From Candidatus Alistipes excrementipullorum (GTDB lineage: Bacteria; Bacteroidota; Bacteroidia; Bacteroidales; Rikenellaceae): DNA of 5,504 bases. Positions 1 to 5,504 of the stretch are shown piece by piece (the first letter of the stretch is position 1; every line of letters begins with the position of its first letter). The notes beneath the pieces were generated by a model. That model saw only the letters and a program-made list of their open reading frames with translations. It ran no database searches and had not been told where the DNA came from. Position numbers and translations under genes: made by a program. The DNA lies in contig DXGW01000124.1 of NCBI GenBank assembly GCA_019113665.1, forward strand, positions 1 to 5,504, in the 5' to 3' direction.

Positions 1-143
1 CCGCAGCGTACGAACAGCGAGAGCATGACCATCGAGTCGACGCCTCCCGACACGGTCAGCAATATGCGGTCGTCGGTAGTGAAGAGCTCGTTGTCCCTTA
101 CGTATTTGCGGAACTGTTCCGCCAGCTTCTCCTGTGGAATCAT
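1..143 (-). CDS. tilS: tRNA(Ile)-lysidine synthetase TilS, N-terminal part (cut by window edge)
   Basis: Only the first 47 codons are present; the gene continues past base 1. The reverse-strand translation starts MIPQEKLAEQFRKYV and has the PP-loop ATP-binding signature SGGVDS at residues 32-37, after a hydrophobic strand (ILLTV) and before a second one (MVMLSLF). An N-terminal PP-loop about 30 residues in is the usual TilS layout, and the lead-in 'F..y...n.LFt..DRiLl.vSGGvDS' fits Bacteroidota TilS as I know it. TilS is a cytoplasmic enzyme that uses ATP and lysine to convert C34 of the CAU-anticodon tRNA-Ile into lysidine, so that it reads AUA and is charged with isoleucine. The start ATG overlaps the murB stop as ATGA, and a GGAGGT motif lies 9 bases upstream. 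Other PP-loop ATPases, such as TtcA or related N-type enzymes, cannot be fully excluded from 47 residues. Confidence 0.85.
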   Translation of the reverse strand, partial: MIPQEKLAEQFRKYVRDNELFTTDDRILLTVSGGVDSMVMLSLFVRC

Positions 144-1150
144 AGTATGTTAACCTCCGTATCTATTTCTATGCCGAATTTCTCCATGACACGGCGCTGT
201 ACCATGTGTGCGAATTCGATGACTTCGCCTCCGGTCGCCCCGCCGGTGTTTATCAGCACCAGCGCCTGACGGTCGTGTACCCCGACGTTGCCTTCGCGGT
301 AGCCTTTCAGCCCCGCCTTGTCGATGAGCCAGCCCGATGCGAGCTTGACCTTGCCGCTCTCGGCGACGGGATACATCGGCATGCCCGGGTACTCGGCCTG
401 CAGCCTTTCGGCAACGGCGATCTCCACGACCGGATTCTTGAAGAAACTGCCGGCGTTCCCCGTTACGGCCGGATCGGGCAGCTTCGAGCGCCTTATCGAG
501 CAGATTGCGTCGCGTATGTTGCGCAGGGTCGCACCGCCGCGGGCCTCGACCTCGCGTACGACATCGCCGTAACCGAGGTTTGGCTTGGGTGTACGGTTCA
601 GGCGCATCTCAACCGACGTTATGATCACGCGTCCCTTGAGCGAGTGCTTGAAGACGCTCTCGCGGTAGCCGAATGCGCAGTGTTCTGCGGCCAGCGTTAT
701 GAAGTTGTTCTGCTCGGGGAAGTACATCGTCACCGAACGTATGGCGTCCTTTGCCTCGGCACCGTAGGCTCCGATGTTCTGTACGGGGGCGGCCCCCACC
801 TTGCCCGGAATGAGCGAGAGGTTCTCGATCCCCCACAGGCCGCGCCCGACGGCCCATTCGACCAGGTCGTCCCACTCGACTCCGGCCTCGACGCCGACAA
901 TGACGTTCTCGCCGTCGTCGGAACTTATTTCGATGTTGTTGCCGCACGGCGTCAGCAGCGTTCCGTCGTAGTCGCGCGTAAAGAGTATGTTGTTTCCGCC
1001 GCTCAATACCGTCCAGCGTTCGGGGGCATGTTGCCCGAATATTTCGGGCAGTTCCGATGCCTTGTCGAACTCGATGAGACGTGCGGCTCGCTGAGCGACA
1101 TGGAAACTGTTCCGTCCGCTCAAATCGGCATTTTCAAAAACTCGGATCAT
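140..1150 (-). CDS. murB: UDP-N-acetylmuramate dehydrogenase (UDP-N-acetylenolpyruvoylglucosamine reductase) MurB, type I
   Basis: This 336-residue protein is complete and close in length to E. coli MurB (about 342). MurB is a cytoplasmic FAD enzyme that uses NADPH to reduce UDP-GlcNAc-enolpyruvate to UDP-MurNAc, the second committed step of peptidoglycan synthesis. FAD-domain motifs are visible: SGGNNILF (50-57) and SLIPGKVGAAPVQNIGAYG (112-130). Catalytic-site motifs follow: GYRESVF (161-167, Arg163), GSFFKNP (234-240, with Ser235 the likely proton donor), ASGWLIDKAGLKGY (271-284) and the C-terminal TEV (Glu332). These align with Arg159, Ser229 and Glu325 of the E. coli enzyme. The loop tyrosine in LGYGDV (Tyr194) marks it as type I. 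The start is supported by the usual short lead before NSFHV. A -7-like box lies only 4 bases before the ATG. tilS follows through an ATGA overlap, suggesting co-transcription and translational coupling. Confidence 0.97.
   Translation of the reverse strand: MIRVFENADLSGRNSFHVAQRAARLIEFDKASELPEIFGQHAPERWTVLSGGNNILFTRDYDGTLLTPCGNNIEISSDDGENVIVGVEAGVEWDDLVEWAVGRGLWGIENLSLIPGKVGAAPVQNIGAYGAEAKDAIRSVTMYFPEQNNFITLAAEHCAFGYRESVFKHSLKGRVIITSVEMRLNRTPKPNLGYGDVVREVEARGGATLRNIRDAICSIRRSKLPDPAVTGNAGSFFKNPVVEIAVAERLQAEYPGMPMYPVAESGKVKLASGWLIDKAGLKGYREGNVGVHDRQALVLINTGGATGGEVIEFAHMVQRRVMEKFGIEIDTEVNIL
153..158 (-). promoter_or_regulatory. Shine-Dalgarno GGAGGT for tilS, inside the murB 3' end
   Basis: On the minus strand GGAGGT ends 9 bases before the tilS ATG and supports that start. 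It is the only strong Shine-Dalgarno motif in front of a gene here; atpE, the DUF4301 gene, the DUF2764 gene and atpA have AT-rich or otherwise unremarkable upstream bases, as is common in Bacteroidota. The motif overlaps the murB codons for Glu332-Val333 (GAG GTT), which are conserved for catalytic reasons, so coincidence is possible. Confidence 0.5.
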
Positions 1151-1154
1151 TGTT

Positions 1155-1163
1155 GCAAAGTTA
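1155..1163 (-). promoter_or_regulatory. Candidate -7 promoter box for murB-tilS
   Basis: On the minus strand this reads TAACTTTGC, a full match to the Bacteroidota -7 consensus TAnnTTTG followed by a pyrimidine. Only 4 bases (AACA) separate it from the murB ATG, so a transcript from it would start at or very near the start codon. I find no TTTG or TTG at the -33 distance, which weakens the call. It may be a real promoter giving a leaderless mRNA, or a chance match. Confidence 0.4.
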
Positions 1164-1171
1164 GAAATTAT

Positions 1172-1204
1172 TTTGTTACTTTGAGGTGGATTTGACCACT
1201 TTGT
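1172..1204 (+). promoter_or_regulatory. Weak candidate promoter for the DUF4301 gene
   Basis: A TTTG (1172-1175) is followed after 20 bases by CCACTTTGT (1196-1204). Spacing and the TTTGT half fit the Bacteroidota pattern, but the leading TA of the -7 box is CC here. The implied leader would be about 40 bases. An alternative reading is TTG at 1153-1155 with TTACTTTG at 1176-1183, also one mismatch from consensus. The gene needs a plus-strand promoter in this 101-base gap because its upstream neighbour is divergent, but I cannot say which candidate is used. Confidence 0.22.
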
Positions 1205-1251
1205 GCGTCGATTGTCCGCAATGAACTGCTATTGTACCTAAATCAATCCAT

Positions 1252-2685
1252 ATGTTTACAGAAAAAGACAGAATGGAGATCGCGGCCCATGGACTTACGG
1301 TCGAGCGTGTCGAGCGCCAGATCGAGAATTTCCGCCGCGGATTTCCTTATCTCAAGGTCGTGTCGGCGGCTTCGCCGGCCGACGGTATAATGATGCTCTC
1401 TCCGCAGGGTATGGAGGAGGCGCGCCGCGAATACGAGGCGGCTGTCGATTCGCTCGAGGTGGTGAAATTCGTTCCGGCTTCGGGCGCGGCTACGCGCATG
1501 TTCAAGGAGTTGTTCGAGTTTGTCAACGAAGGCAAGCGCGGAAAGGGTATCGACGTGCTGCTCGACCACCTTTCGGAGTTCGCCTTCTATCCCGAACTCA
1601 TGCAATATGTCTCGCCCGAGGCCGATGACCGGACCAAGGTGAGCGCCATAATCAGGGACGGCCTTTGCTACGGCTCGAAACCCAAGGGCCTCGTTACGTT
1701 CCATGCCTATCCCGAAGGGGCGCGCAAGGCTGTCGAGGAACATCTGGTCGAGGGTGCCATGTATGCGTCGGCCGGCGGCAGGGTAAAGATACATTTCACC
1801 GTATCGCCAGAGCATGTTGACGGGTTCCGTACGCTGCTGGCCGAGAAGCAGCCGGTTTACGAGAAACGCTTCGGCGTGAAGTACGACATCTCCTTCTCGG
1901 TGCAGAAGGCCTCGACCGACACCATTGCCGTGAATCCCGACAATACGCCGTTCCGTACCGACGACGGCCGTCTGTTGTTCCGCCCCGCAGGACACGGTGC
2001 CCTTATCGAAAATCTCAACGACATCGATGCCGACATAATATTCATAAAGAATATCGACAATGTCACCACCGATGCCCGCAAGGGCGATACCGTCGCCTGC
2101 AAGAAGGCTTTGGCCGGAGTGCTCGTGCATCTCCAGCGTGCGGTTGCTGAGCATCTGGCGGCTCTGCGCAGCGGCAAGGCCGATATTGCGGCTGTCGCCC
2201 GCTTTGCGATGAAGGAGCTCTGCATCAAGTTGCCGCAGAACTATGACGCTGCGCTCCTGGAGGCATTGCTCGACCGCCCGATCCGCGTGTGCGGCATGGT
2301 CCGCAACGAGGGCGAGCCCGGCGGCGGTCCGTTCTGGGTTGCCAATGCCGACGGTACGCAGACATTGCAGATCGCCGAGTCGAGCCAGATCTCGCCCGAC
2401 GACATGCACCTGATGAAGGACGCCACGCATTTCAACCCGGTGGATCTGGTGTGCGGTGTGCGGCGCGCCGACGGTACGAAGTTCGACCTGACTAAATATG
2501 TCGACCCCGAGACGGGTTTCATTTCGTCGAAGTCAAGCGGCGGCCGCGAACTCCGGGCGCAGGAACTCCCCGGCTTGTGGAACGGCGCCATGGCGCACTG
2601 GAACACGGTTTTCGTGGACGTTCCGGTGTCGACCTTCTCGCCTGTTAAAGTCGTACAGGATCTGTTGCGTCCGCAGCATCGCTGA
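1252..2685 (+). CDS. DUF4301 family protein, putative nucleotidyltransferase-like enzyme
   Basis: This complete 477-residue protein matches what I know of the DUF4301 family, which is found mostly in Bacteroidota and has no established function. It opens with MFTEKDRMEIAAHGL and a conserved 'Qi.nF..GfP' segment (23-32). Next comes VPASGAATRMF (74-84), a glycine/alanine-rich loop ending in TRM(F) that resembles the nucleotide-binding signature of sugar-phosphate nucleotidyltransferases. Further on are QKASTDTIAV (218-227) and a block at 243-272 containing RPAGHGALIENLN and IFIKNIDNVT, similar in style to the GHG and 'N.DN' motifs of UDP-sugar pyrophosphorylases. There is no signal peptide or membrane segment, so it is probably cytoplasmic. 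The C-terminal part (about 345-477) includes a Gly-rich EPGGGPFW (355-362). It stands alone on its strand, between a divergent murB and a terminator. The enzymatic role is inferred from motifs and the substrate is unknown. Confidence 0.85.
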   Translation: MFTEKDRMEIAAHGLTVERVERQIENFRRGFPYLKVVSAASPADGIMMLSPQGMEEARREYEAAVDSLEVVKFVPASGAATRMFKELFEFVNEGKRGKGIDVLLDHLSEFAFYPELMQYVSPEADDRTKVSAIIRDGLCYGSKPKGLVTFHAYPEGARKAVEEHLVEGAMYASAGGRVKIHFTVSPEHVDGFRTLLAEKQPVYEKRFGVKYDISFSVQKASTDTIAVNPDNTPFRTDDGRLLFRPAGHGALIENLNDIDADIIFIKNIDNVTTDARKGDTVACKKALAGVLVHLQRAVAEHLAALRSGKADIAAVARFAMKELCIKLPQNYDAALLEALLDRPIRVCGMVRNEGEPGGGPFWVANADGTQTLQIAESSQISPDDMHLMKDATHFNPVDLVCGVRRADGTKFDLTKYVDPETGFISSKSSGGRELRAQELPGLWNGAMAHWNTVFVDVPVSTFSPVKVVQDLLRPQHR

Positions 2686-2723
2686 TGCCTTCAGGCAGGC
2701 ATGTGAGCCTGTGCGTTGTTCTG

Positions 2724-2759
2724 AAAGTCCGCAATGATTTTTATTGCGGACTTTATTTT
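2724..2759 (+). terminator. Rho-independent terminator after the DUF4301 gene
   Basis: A perfect 12-bp stem is formed by AAAGTCCGCAAT (2724-2735) and ATTGCGGACTTT (2743-2754), with a 7-base loop (GATTTTT). The T-rich end of the stem continues into ATTTT (2755-2759). It lies 38 bases after the DUF4301 stop codon and should separate that transcript from the ATPase operon. The T-tract is broken by an A, but the stem is strong. Confidence 0.85.
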
Positions 2760-2789
2760 GTCGGTTGGAGGATTTTTTAGTACATTTGT
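2757..2789 (+). promoter_or_regulatory. Bacteroidota-type promoter of the V/A-ATPase operon
   Basis: A TTTG -33 box (2757-2760) is followed after exactly 20 bases by TACATTTGT (2781-2789), a full match to TAnnTTTG plus pyrimidine. Transcription should start around 2793-2796, giving a leader of roughly 45 AT-rich bases without a Shine-Dalgarno motif before the atpE ATG. The -33 box lies within the tail of the preceding terminator. I see no obvious operator. Confidence 0.75.
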
Positions 2790-2838
2790 GCGCGTTGTGA
2801 AAAACCGATATATCAATAAAAACAATATAATACGAATT

Positions 2839-3453
2839 ATGGGAAACAAACTTCAGGAATTGACGGAAAAGCTCTACGGCGAAGGCCTTGAAAAGGGACG
2901 TGCCGAGGGTGAACGCATGGTTGCCGAGGCCAAGGCCGAGGCTGCCAGAATTCTGGACGAAGCGAGAGCCGAGTCCGCCTCTATCGTCAAGGAGGCGCAG
3001 AACAAGGCCGAGGACATAGAGAAAAACACCATGACCGAGATCTCGCTGGCCGGCAAGCAGGCCATGGCAAGGATCAAGACAGAAATATCGGACATGATTA
3101 TTGCCAAGACCGTCTCTCCCGCCGTAAAGGGCGCGACGCTCGATGCGGCGTTTGTCAAGGAGATGCTGCTCGACCTCGCCCGCAACTGGAACGGCAAGGA
3201 TTCGTCCGGAAGCAATCTGAACGCCATGCTGCCCGAGTCGCGTCGCAATGAGTTCTCCGCAGCTTTCGAAAAGAGCGCGAAGGAGCTGCTCGCAGCCGGT
3301 ATAGAGGTCGGCTATTCGAAGGAGGTCAAGAGCGGCTTCAAGATCGGCGCAAAGGGCGAAGGTTACTACATATCGTTCTCCGACGAGAGCTTCGATGCCC
3401 TGCTGAAGGAGTATCTGCGTGACAAGGTTTCCGAAATGCTCTATAAGGCGTAA
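2839..3453 (+). CDS. atpE: V/A-type ATP synthase subunit E (peripheral stalk)
   Basis: The 204-residue product fits subunit E in length and architecture. Residues 1 to about 85 form a long, highly charged Ala/Glu/Lys-rich helix (for example GERMVAEAKAEAARILDEA, 24-42), expected to coil around a stalk partner. The C-terminal part (about 95-204) is globular, with the typical ending 'G.E.gYs..VksGFkI..kgegyyIsfsdeSFDaLLkEyL'. In V/A-type rotary ATPases this cytoplasmic subunit clamps the A/B catalytic head to the membrane subunit I/a. The reading frame is open back to 2734, but a start there would lie inside the terminator stem and upstream of the promoter. ATG 2839 gives the normal N-terminus MGNKLQELTEKLYGEG. 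It is the first gene of the operon; the DUF2764 gene follows after 3 bases. The symbol atpE here means the V-type subunit, not F-type subunit c. Confidence 0.92.
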   Translation: MGNKLQELTEKLYGEGLEKGRAEGERMVAEAKAEAARILDEARAESASIVKEAQNKAEDIEKNTMTEISLAGKQAMARIKTEISDMIIAKTVSPAVKGATLDAAFVKEMLLDLARNWNGKDSSGSNLNAMLPESRRNEFSAAFEKSAKELLAAGIEVGYSKEVKSGFKIGAKGEGYYISFSDESFDALLKEYLRDKVSEMLYKA

Positions 3454-3456
3454 CCC

Positions 3457-4290
3457 ATGTTCGGCAACAACTATTATACTCTCGTAGCCGGATTGAGGGA
3501 GTTCGCTCTCGACAGCGATACCAAGGGCTTCGATGCGAAAGAGATCGTGTCGGAGATCCTCGAGAACGTGTCGTCGCGCGATGCCGCGGCCGTTCGTCTG
3601 CTGTACACGTGGTACGACTGCGAGAATCTTGTCAATTTCCGCAACGGCCGGTCTGCCCATAACGATCTGGGCAATCTTACCCGTGAGGAGATCGAGGCCG
3701 AGTCGGCGCGTCCTTCGGTTCTGCCGAAGCGCGTGGCTGCGGTTGTGCGTGCGTATGCCAACCCCGAAGGTGAAGATGCCGAGACGGTCGACGTGAACAG
3801 CCGTTTCGAGCGGGCTCTCTTTGCGGCATATTACGATGAGTGCGCCCGTTCGTCGAGCCGTTTCCTGCGTGAATGGTCGGAGTTCGACCGTACGCTGCGA
3901 AATATCGTGGCTGCGGCGGTGGCCCGTCAGCAGTCGCGTCCCATCGACGAGGTTACGGTGGGTGGAGGCGATGCCGTCGAGCAACTGCAGCGCAGTTCGG
4001 CGGCGGATTTCGGACTGCGTGGCGAGTATCCGTTCGCCGATGCCGTCATCACGGCCGTAAACGACGAACAGAATATTCTGGACAAGGAGCGCAAGGTGGA
4101 CGCTGTACGCTGGAACGAGGCCGATTCGTTGTCGGCTTTCAACTATTTCGACATCGACGCCATTCTGGCTTATCTGGTCAAGATAAACATGGTGGCTCGC
4201 TGGAGCTCGCTCGACGAGCGTCACGGCCGTGAGATGTTCGAGCGCCTGCTCGCCGATCTCGACGGCAAGGATTTGATAAATAAACAATAA
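3457..4290 (+). CDS. DUF2764 family protein, candidate divergent ATPase subunit C
   Basis: A 277-residue, probably all-helical soluble protein with no signal peptide or membrane segment. It matches the DUF2764 family as I know it, which occurs in Bacteroidota V/A-ATPase operons and has no proven function. It begins MFGNNYYTLVAGLREF. LLYTWYDCENLVNF (48-61) resembles the 'D..Nl' repeat motif of subunit C/AC39. A second block at 117-150 (FERALFAAYYDEC, then FDRTLRNI) recalls AC39's 'lE..lD..Yy ... iD..Ni..' pattern. A third, FDIDAILAYLVKINMVARW (231-249), recalls its C-terminal 'AYL..k..Ei..lr' helix. The gene lies between subunits E and A, where standard operons carry C (and F), 3 bases after atpE and 6 bases before atpA, so co-translation is likely. 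Subunit C would cap the membrane rotor and link it to the central stalk. The family call is fairly firm; the subunit C role is inference, and the protein is shorter than a typical C subunit (about 320-350). Confidence 0.85.
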   Translation: MFGNNYYTLVAGLREFALDSDTKGFDAKEIVSEILENVSSRDAAAVRLLYTWYDCENLVNFRNGRSAHNDLGNLTREEIEAESARPSVLPKRVAAVVRAYANPEGEDAETVDVNSRFERALFAAYYDECARSSSRFLREWSEFDRTLRNIVAAAVARQQSRPIDEVTVGGGDAVEQLQRSSAADFGLRGEYPFADAVITAVNDEQNILDKERKVDAVRWNEADSLSAFNYFDIDAILAYLVKINMVARWSSLDERHGREMFERLLADLDGKDLINKQ

Positions 4291-4296
4291 TCATAT

Positions 4297-5504
4297 ATGA
4301 AAACGACAGGACGTGTAAAGGGTGTCATCTCCAACATCGTGATCGTCGATGCCGACGGCGCGGTGGGACAGAACGAGATATGTTTCGTCCATACGGGCAG
4401 CACCAAAATGATGGCCGAGGTCATCAAGGTTATAGGCGACGACGCCTACGTACAGGTGTACGACAGTACGCGCGGACTGAAGATCGGCGACAAGGTCGAG
4501 TTCGAGGGTCACATGCTCGAGGCGACGCTGGCACCGGGACTTCTCTCGCGCAACTACGACGGTTTGCAGAACGACCTCGAAAAGATGGAGGGCCTCTTCA
4601 TCAACCGCGGGTCGATAACCGACCCCATCGATTTCGAGCGCAAGTGGGCGTTCGAGCCTTTGGCCAAGGCTGGCGACAAGGTTACCGCCGCATCGTGGCT
4701 GGGCCAGGTGCAGGAGATGTGGATCTCGCACAAGATCATGGTTCCGTTCGTGATGACGGGCAACTATACGGTCAAGAGCGTGGCCGCAGCCGGCGAATAC
4801 AAGGTTACGGATACGATTGCCGTGGTGACCGATGCCGACGGCAACGAGTACAATATTACAATGGTGCAGAAATGGCCGGTCAAGCAGGCCATACGCTGCT
4901 ACAGCGAAAAACCGCGTCCGTACCGTGTCATGGAGACGGGCGTAAGGTCGATCGATACCTTCAACCCGCTGGCCGAAGGCGGTACGGGATTTATCCCCGG
5001 CCCGTTCGGTGCCGGCAAGACGGTGCTGCAGCATGCCATCTCGAAGCAGGCCGATGCCGACGTGATCATCATGGTTGCGTGCGGTGAGCGTGCAAACGAG
5101 GTTGTGGAGATCTTCGCCGAGTTCCCCGAACTGGTCGACCCCCGCACGGGCCACACCCTCATGGAGCGTACGATCATCATCTGCAATACCTCGAACATGC
5201 CTGTTGCCGCGCGTGAGGCGTCGGTATATACGGGTATGACCATCGGCGAGTACTACCGTTCGATGGGACTGAAGGTGCTGGTTATGGCCGACTCGACGTC
5301 GCGCTGGGCACAGGCCTTGCGTGAGATGTCGAACCGCCTGGAGGAGCTTCCGGGTCAGGACGCCTTCCCGATGGACCTCTCGGCAATCATCTCGAACTTC
5401 TATTCGCGTGCCGGTCTGGTGAAACTTTACAATGGCCAGACTGGTTCGGTAACCTTCCTCGGTACGGTGTCGCCTGCGGGCGGTAACCTCAAGGAGCCCG
5501 TTAC
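4297..5504 (+). CDS. atpA: V/A-type ATP synthase catalytic subunit A (3' end cut by window edge)
   Basis: The first 402 codons of a protein usually about 580-590 residues long are present. Subunit A is the catalytic nucleotide-binding subunit of the V/A rotary ATPase, alternating with subunit B in the cytoplasmic head. Visible in order are a beta-barrel N-terminus (MKTTGRVKGVISNIVIVDADG), the inserted region specific to A subunits (about 115-195) ending in MVQKWPVKQAIR, the Walker A loop GPFGAGKT (235-242, Lys241), CGERANE (262-268) with the likely catalytic base Glu264, EFPELVDP (275-282), NTSNMPVAAREASVYTG (297-313), and DSTSRWAQALREMSNRLEELPG (332-353). The insertion rules out the F-type beta and V-type B subunits. 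The wording (IIICNTSNM, ACGERANE) is that of the bacterial V/A branch seen in Bacteroidota, spirochaetes and chlamydiae, rather than of archaeal enzymes. It starts 6 bases after the DUF2764 stop with no Shine-Dalgarno motif. Subunit B would be expected next, beyond the edge. Confidence 0.97.
   Translation, partial: MKTTGRVKGVISNIVIVDADGAVGQNEICFVHTGSTKMMAEVIKVIGDDAYVQVYDSTRGLKIGDKVEFEGHMLEATLAPGLLSRNYDGLQNDLEKMEGLFINRGSITDPIDFERKWAFEPLAKAGDKVTAASWLGQVQEMWISHKIMVPFVMTGNYTVKSVAAAGEYKVTDTIAVVTDADGNEYNITMVQKWPVKQAIRCYSEKPRPYRVMETGVRSIDTFNPLAEGGTGFIPGPFGAGKTVLQHAISKQADADVIIMVACGERANEVVEIFAEFPELVDPRTGHTLMERTIIICNTSNMPVAAREASVYTGMTIGEYYRSMGLKVLVMADSTSRWAQALREMSNRLEELPGQDAFPMDLSAIISNFYSRAGLVKLYNGQTGSVTFLGTVSPAGGNLKEPV

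Noticed and set aside
206..1195. Long plus-strand open frame (329 codons) opposite murB
   Set aside because: It is antisense to a clear, complete MurB, its translation has no recognisable motifs, and such frames are common opposite GC-rich coding sequence.
1243..2430. 395-codon minus-strand open frame opposite the DUF4301 gene
   Set aside because: The plus strand carries conserved family motifs throughout, and the minus-strand translation is unrecognisable.
2686..2711. Small hairpins (TGCCT/AGGCA and CAGGC/GCCTG) after the DUF4301 stop
   Set aside because: The stems are only 5 bp, mutually exclusive and lack a T-tract; the strong terminator just downstream explains the termination signal.
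2734..2838. N-terminal extension of atpE back to ATG 2734
   Set aside because: That ATG lies in the terminator stem and upstream of the promoter; the extra 35 residues are hydrophobic and unlike subunit E.
2533..4287. 584-codon minus-strand open frame opposite the end of DUF4301, atpE and the DUF2764 gene
   Set aside because: It runs antisense through three real genes, a terminator and a promoter, and shows no family motif. It is a by-product of codon bias on the other strand.
4291..5154. 287-codon minus-strand open frame opposite atpA
   Set aside because: It is a shadow of the highly conserved subunit A coding sequence.

Overview
The window looks like an ordinary chromosomal region of a fairly GC-rich member of the Bacteroidota, perhaps an Alistipes-like gut anaerobe. 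Three things point there: a Bacteroidota-type promoter (TTTG, 20-base gap, TACATTTGT) in front of the ATPase genes; two protein families I know mainly from this phylum (DUF4301 and DUF2764); and a V/A-type ATPase operon that starts E, DUF2764, A. The genus is a guess from base composition and family content, since no marker gene fixes it. I see no insertion sequence, phage gene, CRISPR array, tRNA or rRNA.

Layout. On the minus strand, bases 1-1150 hold murB (cell-wall precursor synthesis), followed through a 4-base ATGA overlap by the 5' end of tilS (tRNA-Ile lysidine synthetase), which runs off the left edge. A divergent intergenic region of about 100 bases (1151-1251) separates these from a plus-strand gene for a DUF4301 protein (1252-2685). 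That protein carries motifs resembling those of sugar-phosphate nucleotidyltransferases. A perfect 12-bp-stem terminator (2724-2759) ends this gene, and a good Bacteroidota promoter starts immediately after it, with its -33 box inside the terminator tail.

From that promoter runs the head of a V/A-type ATPase operon: atpE (peripheral stalk subunit E), then a DUF2764 gene after 3 bases, then atpA (catalytic subunit A, truncated by the right edge) after 6 bases. These should encode parts of one membrane-bound ion-translocating rotary ATPase. Subunit E ties the catalytic head to the membrane part, and subunit A hydrolyses or makes ATP. The DUF2764 protein sits where canonical operons (E-C-F-A-B-D) place subunit C. 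It also shows short motifs reminiscent of the subunit C/AC39 family, so it may be the divergent C subunit of this enzyme. That is the most interesting idea in an otherwise housekeeping window.
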